Below are positions 34,129 to 41,793 of a DNA stretch of 64,000 bases, one piece after another. This stretch comes from an uncultured Prevotellaceae bacterium (GTDB lineage: Bacteria > Bacteroidota > Bacteroidia > Bacteroidales > Muribaculaceae): positions 1 through 64,000 of the forward strand of contig CALGGO010000034.1 of NCBI GenBank assembly GCA_937916085.1, written 5' to 3'. Numbering within the stretch: position 1 is the stretch's first letter; each line of letters begins with the position of its first letter. The notes under the pieces are model-generated. The model saw only the letters and a program-made list of their open reading frames with translations. It was not told the DNA's origin and did not search any database. Made by a program: the position numbers and the translations under genes.

Positions 34129-35496
34129 ATGAGACGACACTTATTATTTGTGGTAATGCTGGCCATTGTTATGGTCGCTGCCACAAAGCCGGCATTTAGC
34201 CAAGATGACAACACCTTCACAAAACCCAGCGTTTGGACGTTGCAACAATGTATTGATTGGGCTAAGGCACAGAATATTGACATACGCCAAAAACGCCTGT
34301 CGGTGAAAGAACAGGAACTCGTTCTTGACGACGCGCGCAAATCTCGTCTGCCCGATGTTGGCTTCTCCAGCAGTCAAAATGTGGGATTTCGACCTTTCCG
34401 TGAGTCAAGCGCCATAGTGAGTGGCGACCAAATCACCACATCAAGCAGCAAGTTCTCCTATAACGGCAGCTATGGCCTCAACGCATCAATGCCTCTCTAT
34501 GACGGCGGCAAAATCAAGAACAACACACGTCTTGCCGAAATCGACACACAGATAGCTCAACTGCAGCTCGAGAAAAGCGAGCTCTCGATAGAGGAGAGCA
34601 TCACGCAGCTCTACGTGCAGATTCTCTATTGCATCGAGACCATAAAACAAGACAATGAGCAAATCAAGCTGTCGCAAGCGCAGGTGGACCGCGCCCACGA
34701 TGTGTATAACGCAGGGCTGATGAGCCATGTGCAAGTGGTGCAGCTGGAGACTCAGCTGGCAAGCGACCAATATCAGCTCGTCGCCGACGAGACACAGCTT
34801 GCCAACTACAAGCTTCAACTCAAGCAGTTGCTCGAACTCGATGGAGACGAGACCCTAGAGATTGTGGTGCCGCTTCTTGATGAAGACGTGCTGGCACCAG
34901 TGCCGGCTAAACTCGACGTGTATTACGCCGCGCTGATGCTGCGACCCGAGATAAAAGCCCAGCAGCTTGCCATGGACCGCAGCGACGTGAACATAGAGCT
35001 GGCGAAGGCGAGTATGCGCCCCACCATCAACGCCAACGCCGGCATAAGCACCAGCAACATGACCTCCAACGGCAACTTCTTTGAACAGCTCTACCGCCAG
35101 TGGAACAACAGCATAGGAGTGTCGCTTAACATTCCCCTCTACGACCACGGCAAGACAAAGAACGCTGTGGCGAGGGCACGCATTCAAAAGGAGAGCGCCC
35201 AGCTCGACCTCACCAACAACCAGAAAGCCCTTTGGAAAACCATTGAGAATTACTGGCTTGAAGCCAACAGCGCACAACAGCGATACATCGCCGCCAAAGA
35301 GAAGGTGCGCTATGCGCGCGAGAGCGTAGAGCTCACAAGCGAGCAGTTCCGCCTAGGCATCAAGAACATCATCGAGCTGCAGAACGACCTCACCAACCTC
35401 TCACAGGCCAATCAGCAGATGCTACAGGCCAAATATATGGAAATCCTCAACGTGGCAATGCTCAAGTACTACCAAGGCGAAACCATCAACATTTAA
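34129..35496 (+). CDS. TolC-family outer-membrane efflux protein
   Basis: A 455-residue outer-membrane channel subunit. A signal peptide (about 1-24, ending PAFSQ) precedes two OEP repeats of long helices (about 35-230 and 270-450), with GLNASMPLYDGGKIKN and GVSLNIPLYDHGKTKN as the paired strand regions of the barrel. It is the first gene of an export operon with MacA-like and MacB-like genes, so the likely role is the exit duct of that tripartite pump. The operon is interrupted after this gene by a 250-base inverted-repeat element. Confidence 0.92.
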   Translation: MRRHLLFVVMLAIVMVAATKPAFSQDDNTFTKPSVWTLQQCIDWAKAQNIDIRQKRLSVKEQELVLDDARKSRLPDVGFSSSQNVGFRPFRESSAIVSGDQITTSSSKFSYNGSYGLNASMPLYDGGKIKNNTRLAEIDTQIAQLQLEKSELSIEESITQLYVQILYCIETIKQDNEQIKLSQAQVDRAHDVYNAGLMSHVQVVQLETQLASDQYQLVADETQLANYKLQLKQLLELDGDETLEIVVPLLDEDVLAPVPAKLDVYYAALMLRPEIKAQQLAMDRSDVNIELAKASMRPTINANAGISTSNMTSNGNFFEQLYRQWNNSIGVSLNIPLYDHGKTKNAVARARIQKESAQLDLTNNQKALWKTIENYWLEANSAQQRYIAAKEKVRYARESVELTSEQFRLGIKNIIELQNDLTNLSQANQQMLQAKYMEILNVAMLKYYQGETINI

Positions 35497-35745
35497 CCCG
35501 AATCGGTCATTAGGATTTATGCTAGAACAGAATTTATTTTTAGCAGGTTGTGAAGATATTGTCGAAGACATAGCGGGCTATGGTGAGACAATATCTGAAA
35601 AATGCGATTAAGCGAGACAAAGCTGAGCTTGCTCAAAGCCTTGCGAGCGTGAGCATTTTATCCAAACAAAATGCAAAAATAAAACTGTTATGGCATAAAT
35701 AGACCTAAAAAACATCCCTTCGTCGCCTAATGACCGATTTGGGTT
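35495..35745. mobile_element. 251-base inverted-repeat (MITE-like) element
   Basis: The ends AACCCGAATCGGTCATTAGG (35495-35514) and CCTAATGACCGATTTGGGTT (35726-35745) are inverted repeats with one mismatch. The interior has no intact gene but includes GCCTTGCGAGCGTGAGCAT, shared with 1-55. Related end sequences occur at 45241-45261 and 51414-51432. Absence of a transposase and the small size fit a non-autonomous element; a target duplication is not clear. Confidence 0.6.
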
Positions 35746-35770
35746 TAAGAAAAACAAACATAAATAAGAT

Positions 35771-37117
35771 ATGAACAAGAAATCGAAAAAGAAAATTTGG
35801 ATTGGCGTAGTGGCACTGGCATTAGTGCTGCTGGCAGCATTTCTGGTGTTCAGCCGAAAGAAGGCGGCACAGGAGGTGCAGTTTGAAACCGCACGCATCG
35901 ACACAGGAAGCATCTCTATGAGCATCACTGCCACAGGCACCGTCGAGGCAGTAACCACCGTTGATGTGGGTACACAGGTTAGCGGACGAGTGACAAAAAT
36001 CTATGTGGACTACAACAGCGTGGTGAAAAAAGGACAGGTCATTGCCGAACTCGACCGCACCACGCTCGAGAGCGACCTGGCAAGCCAAGAAGCCAACCTG
36101 CGGAGTGCACAGGAGAGTCTCCGCAAAGCACAGGAGAGCACGCTGCCCGCCGCCCAAGAAGCCACTCTCAAGAGTGCGAAAGTAGATTTGGAGTACCAAA
36201 AGAAGAACTACGACCGCTATGCCGAGCTTTATCAAAAAGGGCTGATTGCCGCCGCAGAATATGACGTGGCAAAGCAGAGCTACGAGAAGGCTCAAGCCGC
36301 TGTGCGACAGGCCGAGCTAGGAGTCACCGGCGACCAATACAGCGTGAAACAGGCACAAGAGTCGGTGCGCATGGCACAGCAAAATGTAGAGAAAGCCCGC
36401 ACCAACCTCAGCTATGCCACCATCTACTCTCCCATCGACGGAGTGGTAATCTCAAAAGACGTGGAGGAAGGCCAGACGGTGGCTTCATCGTTCAGCACCC
36501 CAACCCTATTTACCATAGCACAAGACCTGAACGACATGCAGGTGATTGCCAACGTTGACGAAGCCGACATTGGCAACGTGCGTGAAGGACAACGCGTGAC
36601 ATTCACCGTTGACGCTTTCTCTAACGACACCTTCACAGGACAAGTTAAGCAGGTGCGACAAAAAGCCACTACCACCAACAACGTCGTGACCTATGAGGTG
36701 GTGATAACAGCCCCCAACAATGACCTGAAACTCAAGCCAGGCATGACAGCCAACATAACCATCTACACCCTTGAGCTTCCCGACGTGATAAGCGTGCCTT
36801 CCAAGGCACTGCGCTTCACTCCCGAAGCCTCGGTGGTGGGCAAAAAGTACAAGATCCGTGACACCAAAGCCTTGCACAAGCTGTGGACTCTAGAGAACAA
36901 CGTCTTCACCGCTCATGCCGTGGAGATAGGCACTACCGACGGCACACGCACCGAGATTACTGGCGGCTTGAAGCAAGGCACAGAGGTGGTTGTAGATATC
37001 AAGACCGGCTCACAAGAGGGCAATTTCCCTGGAGGGACATCGCAAACAAATGACCAGCAGGGAGGCACTAGCGAGTCATCGCCATTCTCTCCCAAGCCAC
37101 CCGGCAAGAAAAAATAA
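35771..37117 (+). CDS. MacA-like periplasmic adaptor (HlyD family)
   Basis: A 448-residue membrane-fusion protein linking an inner-membrane ABC exporter to TolC. An N-terminal transmembrane anchor (about residues 10-28) precedes the lipoyl half GTVEAVTTVDVGTQVSGRV, a long alpha-hairpin (about 95-215) of heptad-like SAQESLRKAQES sequence, the second lipoyl half and beta-barrel domains to about residue 400, and a Gly/Ser/Pro-rich tail. It is followed by the MacB-type ATPase and permease, so it is assigned to a macrolide/lipoprotein-type or peptide export pump. Confidence 0.92.
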   Translation: MNKKSKKKIWIGVVALALVLLAAFLVFSRKKAAQEVQFETARIDTGSISMSITATGTVEAVTTVDVGTQVSGRVTKIYVDYNSVVKKGQVIAELDRTTLESDLASQEANLRSAQESLRKAQESTLPAAQEATLKSAKVDLEYQKKNYDRYAELYQKGLIAAAEYDVAKQSYEKAQAAVRQAELGVTGDQYSVKQAQESVRMAQQNVEKARTNLSYATIYSPIDGVVISKDVEEGQTVASSFSTPTLFTIAQDLNDMQVIANVDEADIGNVREGQRVTFTVDAFSNDTFTGQVKQVRQKATTTNNVVTYEVVITAPNNDLKLKPGMTANITIYTLELPDVISVPSKALRFTPEASVVGKKYKIRDTKALHKLWTLENNVFTAHAVEIGTTDGTRTEITGGLKQGTEVVVDIKTGSQEGNFPGGTSQTNDQQGGTSESSPFSPKPPGKKK

Positions 37118-37163
37118 GAAGAAATAAAACAATGGGATAGTCGAGATGAATTATTCTCCCACT

Positions 37164-37211
37164 CGACTATTCCACTACTTTACTGCTCCACTATTCCACT
37201 ACTCTACTATT
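37164..37211. repeat. Octamer array before macB-like ATPase gene
   Basis: Six octamers: CGACTATT, CCACTACT, TTACTGCT, CCACTATT, CCACTACT, CTACTATT. It falls in an apparent N-terminal extension of the ATPase frame, which is therefore rejected in favour of the ATG at 37218. Confidence 0.85.
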
Positions 37212-37217
37212 TCTCCA

Positions 37218-37958
37218 ATGAAACCAATTATAGAACTTGAAAATATCAGGCGCGACTTCATCGTGGGCGAAGAAACGGTTCACGCCCTGCGCGGAGTGTC
37301 ATTCACCATAAACGAGGGGGAATTCGTCACAATCATGGGAACGTCGGGCTCGGGAAAGTCCACGCTGCTCAACATCCTAGGATGCCTCGACACTCCCACC
37401 AGCGGAGAGTATAGGCTCGACGGCACGCCAGTGCGCACCATGAGCAAGAGTCAGCGCGCGGTGTTGCGAAACCGCAAGATAGGGTTTGTGTTCCAAAACT
37501 ACAATCTGCTGGCCAAGACCACCGCCGTCGAGAACGTGGAGCTGCCGCTGATGTATAACAACGCCGTGAGTGCCCGAGAGCGACACGAGCGAGCCGTCAC
37601 AGCCCTGACACGGGTAGGGCTGGAGACACGCCTGAACCACAAGAGCAATCAGATGTCGGGAGGACAGATGCAACGTGTGGCAATCGCGCGAGCACTTGTC
37701 AACGACCCCGCCGTGATACTTGCCGACGAGGCCACCGGCAACCTCGACACGCGCACCTCGTTTGAGATTCTGGTGCTTTTCCAGGAGCTGCACCGCGAGG
37801 GCCGCACCATCATTTTTGTAACCCACAACCCCGAGATTGCTCAGTACAGCAGCCGCAACATCGTCCTTAGAGACGGCAAGGTGCGCGAAGACATCACCAA
37901 CGACAATGTCCTTGATGCCGCCAAGAAACTTGCCGAGCTTCCAGTACAGGAAGATTGA
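37218..37958 (+). CDS. MacB-like ABC transporter ATP-binding protein
   Basis: A 246-residue ABC ATPase of the MacB/LolD class. Walker A GTSGSGKST at about 41-49, Q-loop FQNYNLLAKT, signature MSGGQMQRVAIAR and Walker B VILADEATGNLD are intact. The start at 37218 (MKPIIELENI) replaces a longer frame whose first 24 codons are repeat-derived. In E. coli MacB this domain is fused to the permease; here ATPase and permease are separate neighbouring genes, the form common in Bacteroidota. Confidence 0.95.
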   Translation: MKPIIELENIRRDFIVGEETVHALRGVSFTINEGEFVTIMGTSGSGKSTLLNILGCLDTPTSGEYRLDGTPVRTMSKSQRAVLRNRKIGFVFQNYNLLAKTTAVENVELPLMYNNAVSARERHERAVTALTRVGLETRLNHKSNQMSGGQMQRVAIARALVNDPAVILADEATGNLDTRTSFEILVLFQELHREGRTIIFVTHNPEIAQYSSRNIVLRDGKVREDITNDNVLDAAKKLAELPVQED

Positions 37959-38001
37959 CTCTAAGCACCACATTACATAATTTAGAACACACCCAGCAAA
38001 C

Positions 38002-39225
38002 ATGAATACCGCCAATTTATTCAAAATAGCTCTCAAGGCCATCAACAGCAACAAGATGCGAAGTTTCCTGACAATGCTCGGCATCATCATTGGTGTGGGG
38101 TCGGTGATTGCCATGCTCGCCATAGGACAGGGGTCGAAGGTGAGCATACAGAAGCAAATCTCGGAGATGGGCTCTAACATGATTATGATTAATCCCGGCG
38201 CCGACCGTGGACCAGGCGGAGCGAGAATGAGCGCCGACGACATGCAGACACTCACCCTCGCCGACTATCAGGACATCGTTGACCAGAACAAATATCTCGC
38301 CGCCGTGAGTCCTTATGTGTCAACAGGAGGGCAGCTCATCTTCGGCAACAACAACTACCAGTCGAGCGTGAGTGGCGTGAGCCTGGGATATCTCACAATT
38401 CGCCAGCTCACAGTGGAGCAAGGTGAGATGTTTACCGAAGCCGACATCAATTCCAGCGCAAAGGTGTGTGTAGTGGGAAAGACCATCGTCGATAACCTGT
38501 TCCCTAGCGGCAGCGACCCTGTTGGGCAGGTAATACGCTTCAACAAGATTCCCATGAAGATTGTGGGTGTGCTCAAGAGCAAGGGCTATAACTCCATGGG
38601 CATGGACCAAGACGACATAGTGCTCATGCCTTACACGACAGTGATGAAGCGCATGTTGGCGCAAACCTATCTGTCGAGCATCTATGCCAGCGCCATTACC
38701 GAGGACATGACCGAAAAGGCCATCGACGATGTGTCAGACATATTGCGCACCAACCACAAGATTAAAGAGGGCGAAGACGACGACTTCTCCATACGCTCGC
38801 AGGAGGAAATCAGCTCGATGATGAACTCCACCACCGACATGATGACCACCTTGCTGGCGTGCATCGCCGGCATCTCGCTGGTGGTGGGCGGCATCGGCAT
38901 CATGAACATCATGTATGTGTCGGTAACTGAGCGCACCAAGGAGATTGGCCTGCGCATGAGCGTGGGAGCACGCGGAGTTGACATCCTCAGCCAGTTCCTT
39001 ATTGAGTCTATCCTCATCAGTGTGACAGGTGGTATAATTGGAGTTATCTTAGGTGTGGCGGCATCTTTTGTCCTCAAGTCAATACTACACTGGCCCATCA
39101 GCATCGAGTGGTGGACTGTGATACTCTCGTTTGTGGTGTGCTCCATTACTGGTGTGTTCTTCGGGTGGTATCCCGCCAAGAAGGCCGCCAACCTCGACCC
39201 CATCGAGGCTCTGCGCTACGAATGA
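38002..39225 (+). CDS. MacB-like ABC transporter permease
   Basis: A 407-residue inner-membrane permease. A first transmembrane helix (about 20-40, with the hallmark NKMRSFLTMLGIIIGVGSV) precedes a MacB periplasmic core domain (about 45-260) and three C-terminal FtsX helices containing GGIGIMNIMYVSVTERTKEIG and RMSVGAR. It works with the preceding ATPase, adaptor and TolC protein to push substrates out by a mechanotransmission mechanism known for MacB. The substrate is unknown. Confidence 0.95.
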   Translation: MNTANLFKIALKAINSNKMRSFLTMLGIIIGVGSVIAMLAIGQGSKVSIQKQISEMGSNMIMINPGADRGPGGARMSADDMQTLTLADYQDIVDQNKYLAAVSPYVSTGGQLIFGNNNYQSSVSGVSLGYLTIRQLTVEQGEMFTEADINSSAKVCVVGKTIVDNLFPSGSDPVGQVIRFNKIPMKIVGVLKSKGYNSMGMDQDDIVLMPYTTVMKRMLAQTYLSSIYASAITEDMTEKAIDDVSDILRTNHKIKEGEDDDFSIRSQEEISSMMNSTTDMMTTLLACIAGISLVVGGIGIMNIMYVSVTERTKEIGLRMSVGARGVDILSQFLIESILISVTGGIIGVILGVAASFVLKSILHWPISIEWWTVILSFVVCSITGVFFGWYPAKKAANLDPIEALRYE

Positions 39226-39243
39226 TGATTTTTGCCTCACTTT

Positions 39244-39275
39244 TTTGAAAAATAATTGAAAAACAACTATCTTTG
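39244..39275 (+). promoter_or_regulatory. Promoter abutting the histidine kinase start
   Basis: TTTG (39244-39247), 20 bases, TATCTTTG (39268-39275), a perfect match, but only four bases before the kinase ATG (39280). A transcript from here would start at or just after the start codon. Confidence 0.7.
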
Positions 39276-39279
39276 CACT

Positions 39280-40335
39280 ATGGGAAAGAAGGTAACATTT
39301 AATAGAACCACCTTGATACATCTCCTGTGCTGGGGACTGGTACTGGCGTTCCCGCTGTTCCTGTACCGCCAGAACGACACGATGACCGACATGCTGAGGC
39401 ACTACCTGCGCTCACTTGGTGGCACCCTGTCGTGGCTTACAATTTTCTACTTGAACTACATCTATCTCGTTCCCAAGCTGCTCTTTGAGAACAAGCGCAA
39501 GCGGTTTGTGCTTTACAATATCATCGCCATATTTGTGCTCGTTGCCGCCATGACATGGTGGTGGCACTTGATGGGAAACCTGTTCCCCGACTCTAGACCC
39601 AAGCCCCCCATCCTCAACGCGCCACCTAGATGGACACGCTTTGTGCAGATGTCGTTCATGCTCATCCTCGTGGTGGGACTCAGTGTCGCCATTCGCATGA
39701 GCCAGCGTTGGCACAAGCTGCAAGAGGCGAAGAATGAGGCGGAGCGCATCCGCACCGATGCCGAGCTCAAGAACCTGCGCAACCAGCTCAACCCCCACTT
39801 CTTGCTCAACACTTTGAACAACATTTATGCCCTCATCGCCTTCGACCCCGACAAGGCGCAGGTGGCAGTGGGCGAGCTGAGCAAACTGCTGCGCCATGCG
39901 CTCTACGACAACCAAAAGCACTTTGTGCCATTATACAAAGAGGTGGAGTTTATCGAGAACTATATCGACCTGATGAAGATGCGTGTGACTAACAACGTGA
40001 AAATCAACACCAACATCGACATCAACGATGACGACTCCACACCCATCGCTCCGCTAATCTTCATCTCGCTATTAGAGAACGCCTTCAAGCACGGCATCTC
40101 GCAGGCGGGAGAGGGGGAAATCGACATCACTATCACCAATAAGGACGATAAAATCACATGTGAGATAGTGAATACCAACCATCCTAAGCGCGACAACGAC
40201 AAGAGCGGCTCGGGAATAGGGCTAGAACAAGTCGCCAAGCGACTGGAACTGATGTACCCTGACCACTACACTTGGGAAAAAGGCTTAGACACTGAGACTA
40301 ATAAATACTTCTCTAAGATAGTCTTGTCTCGGTGA
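39280..40335 (+). CDS. LytS/YehU-type sensor histidine kinase
   Basis: A 351-residue membrane sensor. Four hydrophobic segments (about residues 10-150), the second and third with aromatic motifs, carry no recognisable sensing domain. The His-kinase domain contains LRNQLNPHFLLNTLNN with the phosphoacceptor His, and the ATPase has the N box LLENAFKHGIS and the G box GSGIGLEQV. It pairs with the LytTR regulator 80 bases downstream and lies 54 bases after the MacB-like permease, so the two-component system probably controls or is controlled with the export operon. The upstream promoter conflicts with the start (see findings). Confidence 0.9.
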   Translation: MGKKVTFNRTTLIHLLCWGLVLAFPLFLYRQNDTMTDMLRHYLRSLGGTLSWLTIFYLNYIYLVPKLLFENKRKRFVLYNIIAIFVLVAAMTWWWHLMGNLFPDSRPKPPILNAPPRWTRFVQMSFMLILVVGLSVAIRMSQRWHKLQEAKNEAERIRTDAELKNLRNQLNPHFLLNTLNNIYALIAFDPDKAQVAVGELSKLLRHALYDNQKHFVPLYKEVEFIENYIDLMKMRVTNNVKINTNIDINDDDSTPIAPLIFISLLENAFKHGISQAGEGEIDITITNKDDKITCEIVNTNHPKRDNDKSGSGIGLEQVAKRLELMYPDHYTWEKGLDTETNKYFSKIVLSR

Positions 40336-40340
40336 TAGTG

Positions 40341-40410
40341 GATCGAGGATCGGGGATCGGAGATCGGAGATCGGGGATGCCCCTCTAAACACTAAACTCT
40401 AAACTGTTAA
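40341..40410. repeat. GATCGGG and CTCTAAA heptamer arrays
   Basis: Six heptamers of GATCGGG type (40341-40382) are followed by four of CTCTAAA type (40383-40410). They separate the kinase from the regulator. The complementary word CCCGATC recurs at 41723-41780. Confidence 0.88.
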
Positions 40411-40416
40411 CTAGCT

Positions 40417-41124
40417 ATGATAATCAAATGCGCAATAATCGACGATGAGCCGCTGGCAGTGGAACTGCTGGTGAGCTATGTGAAGAAGATACCGTTTATG
40501 GAGCTGCACGGCAAGTATTCCAACGCCGTTGACGCCATGAAAGGCATTGCCGAGGACCCCATCGACGTGGTGTTCCTCGACATTCAGATGCCAGAACTCA
40601 ATGGGCTGGAGCTCTCGAAGATGCTGCCCGAGGCAACAAGGGTGGTGTTCACAACAGCCTTCGACCAGTATGCCATCGACGGCTACCGCATCAACGCCCT
40701 CGACTACCTACTCAAGCCCATCTCCTACCCCGAGTTCCTCGAGGCTTGCAACAAGGCGCTGCAGTGGTTCACCATGGTGCAGCAGGCCGAGGAGCAGCGT
40801 GAGCCCGAAGCAACCAGCATATTTGTAAAGAGCGAGTACAAACTGCTGCAAATCGACCTCGACGACATACGCTACATCGAGGGCCTCAAGGACTATGTGA
40901 AAATCTACACCGAGCAGTCGCCACACCCCATCCTCTCGCTCATGAACATGAAAGCGATGGAGCAGATGCTGCCAGCATCACGGTTTATCAGGGTACACCG
41001 CTCCTATATCGTCCAAAAGAGCAAAATCAAGGAGATAGACCGCAACCGCATCGTCTTCGGAGACGTCTATATCCCCATCGGCGACAGCTACAAGCAAGCC
41101 TTTCAAGACTTCCTGGGAAGGTAA
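40417..41124 (+). CDS. LytTR-family response regulator
   Basis: A 235-residue DNA-binding response regulator. The receiver domain (about 1-120) has the acidic pair D9-D10, phosphoacceptor D55 (FLDIQMPE), Thr in VVFTTAFD and Lys in LLKPISY. The LytTR domain (about 135-235) contains YIEGLKDYVKIYT and RVHRSYIVQKSKI. It partners with the LytS-like kinase upstream. The targets are not visible; the adjacent export genes are the obvious candidates. Confidence 0.94.
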   Translation: MIIKCAIIDDEPLAVELLVSYVKKIPFMELHGKYSNAVDAMKGIAEDPIDVVFLDIQMPELNGLELSKMLPEATRVVFTTAFDQYAIDGYRINALDYLLKPISYPEFLEACNKALQWFTMVQQAEEQREPEATSIFVKSEYKLLQIDLDDIRYIEGLKDYVKIYTEQSPHPILSLMNMKAMEQMLPASRFIRVHRSYIVQKSKIKEIDRNRIVFGDVYIPIGDSYKQAFQDFLGR

Positions 41125-41140
41125 ATCACCTCCTTGCATT

Positions 41141-41163
41141 GAGACAAGTCGGAGACTTGTCTC
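41141..41163 (+). terminator. Terminator of the LytTR operon
   Basis: Perfect ten-base stem GAGACAAGTC / GACTTGTCTC with a three-base loop, 17 bases after the regulator stop. A short T run follows only after ten bases, so its strength is uncertain. Confidence 0.6.
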
Positions 41164-41217
41164 GCATGCACCTTTTTGCGACTGAGACATTTTTAGACCT
41201 GATACTGCATGAATGTC

Positions 41218-41260
41218 AAAATTAGCCGTCTCTTGCACTATGGCAAGAGGCGGCTAATTT
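41218..41260 (-). terminator. Terminator of the SemiSWEET gene
   Basis: Long stem AAATTAGCCGTCTCTTGC / GCAAGAGGCGGCTAATTT (one G-T pair) with a six-base loop, 21 bases beyond the stop codon on the minus strand. Confidence 0.75.
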
Positions 41261-41280
41261 AGTGTGTGTCAAGACAGTGA

Positions 41281-41607
41281 TTACTTCTTGTCCTTGTCTT
41301 TCTTGAAGTAGTCGTTATACATCTTTATGCCGAAGATGATGACGCTGCAGATGGTGGTGATTAAGTTGGTCCAGAAGATGGCGAAGCCCTCGCCGAAGAT
41401 GCCTAACATGGCGCCTTGCAGCATGAAAGCGATGCCTCCAATGCCAATCATGAGGAATGTGGGCAGAGCGATGTCATCGGTCTTGCGAGTGCGGATGGTT
41501 TGGATAGCCTGAGGCACATATCCCAGAACCAATCCCACCGAGGCAATGATGCCACAAATGTAGAAGAAAGTCCCTGTTGGGTCAAAAAAACTGTTTAATA
41601 GTACCAT
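41281..41607 (-). CDS. SemiSWEET-type sugar transporter
   Basis: A 108-residue inner-membrane protein with three hydrophobic helices, the size of a SemiSWEET, which works as a dimer to move sugars down a gradient. The PQ motif is present in helix 1 (GLVLGYVPQAIQTIRTRKTDDI) with the usual Arg/Lys-rich loop. The C terminus is a charged KKDKDKK tail. The upstream region holds GATTAGT heptamers and three GCGC hairpins (41631-41716). The sugar is unknown. Confidence 0.9.
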   Translation of the reverse strand: MVLLNSFFDPTGTFFYICGIIASVGLVLGYVPQAIQTIRTRKTDDIALPTFLMIGIGGIAFMLQGAMLGIFGEGFAIFWTNLITTICSVIIFGIKMYNDYFKKDKDKK

Positions 41608-41630
41608 GATATATAAGTGTTAAGTGTAGA

Positions 41631-41716
41631 GCGCTTCGCGCTTATTAGAGATTAGTTGCGCTGATGCGCGATTAGTGTTTAGAGATTAGTGCGCTACGCG
41701 CGATTAGTGATTAGAG
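41631..41716. repeat. GATTAGT heptamers with GCGC mini-hairpins
   Basis: Five GATTAGT-type heptamers are interleaved with three tiny GC hairpins (GCGC-TTC-GCGC, GCGC-TGAT-GCGC, GCGC-TAC-GCGC). Confidence 0.8.
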
Positions 41717-41722
41717 TTAAAG

Positions 41723-41780
41723 CCGATCCCCGATCCCCGATTCCCGATCTCCGATCCTCGATTCACGATCCCCGATCCCC
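41723..41780. repeat. CCCGATC heptamer array
   Basis: Eight consecutive heptamers (CCGATCC/CCGATTC/TCGATTC type) with a strict 7-base period. They are the reverse complement of the GATCGGG word at 40341-40382. Confidence 0.88.
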
Positions 41781-41793
41781 GCGCCACAGGCGC

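Noticed and set aside
37146..37217. 24-residue N-terminal extension of the MacB-like ATPase
   Set aside because: Encoded by an octamer repeat array; the family starts at 37218.
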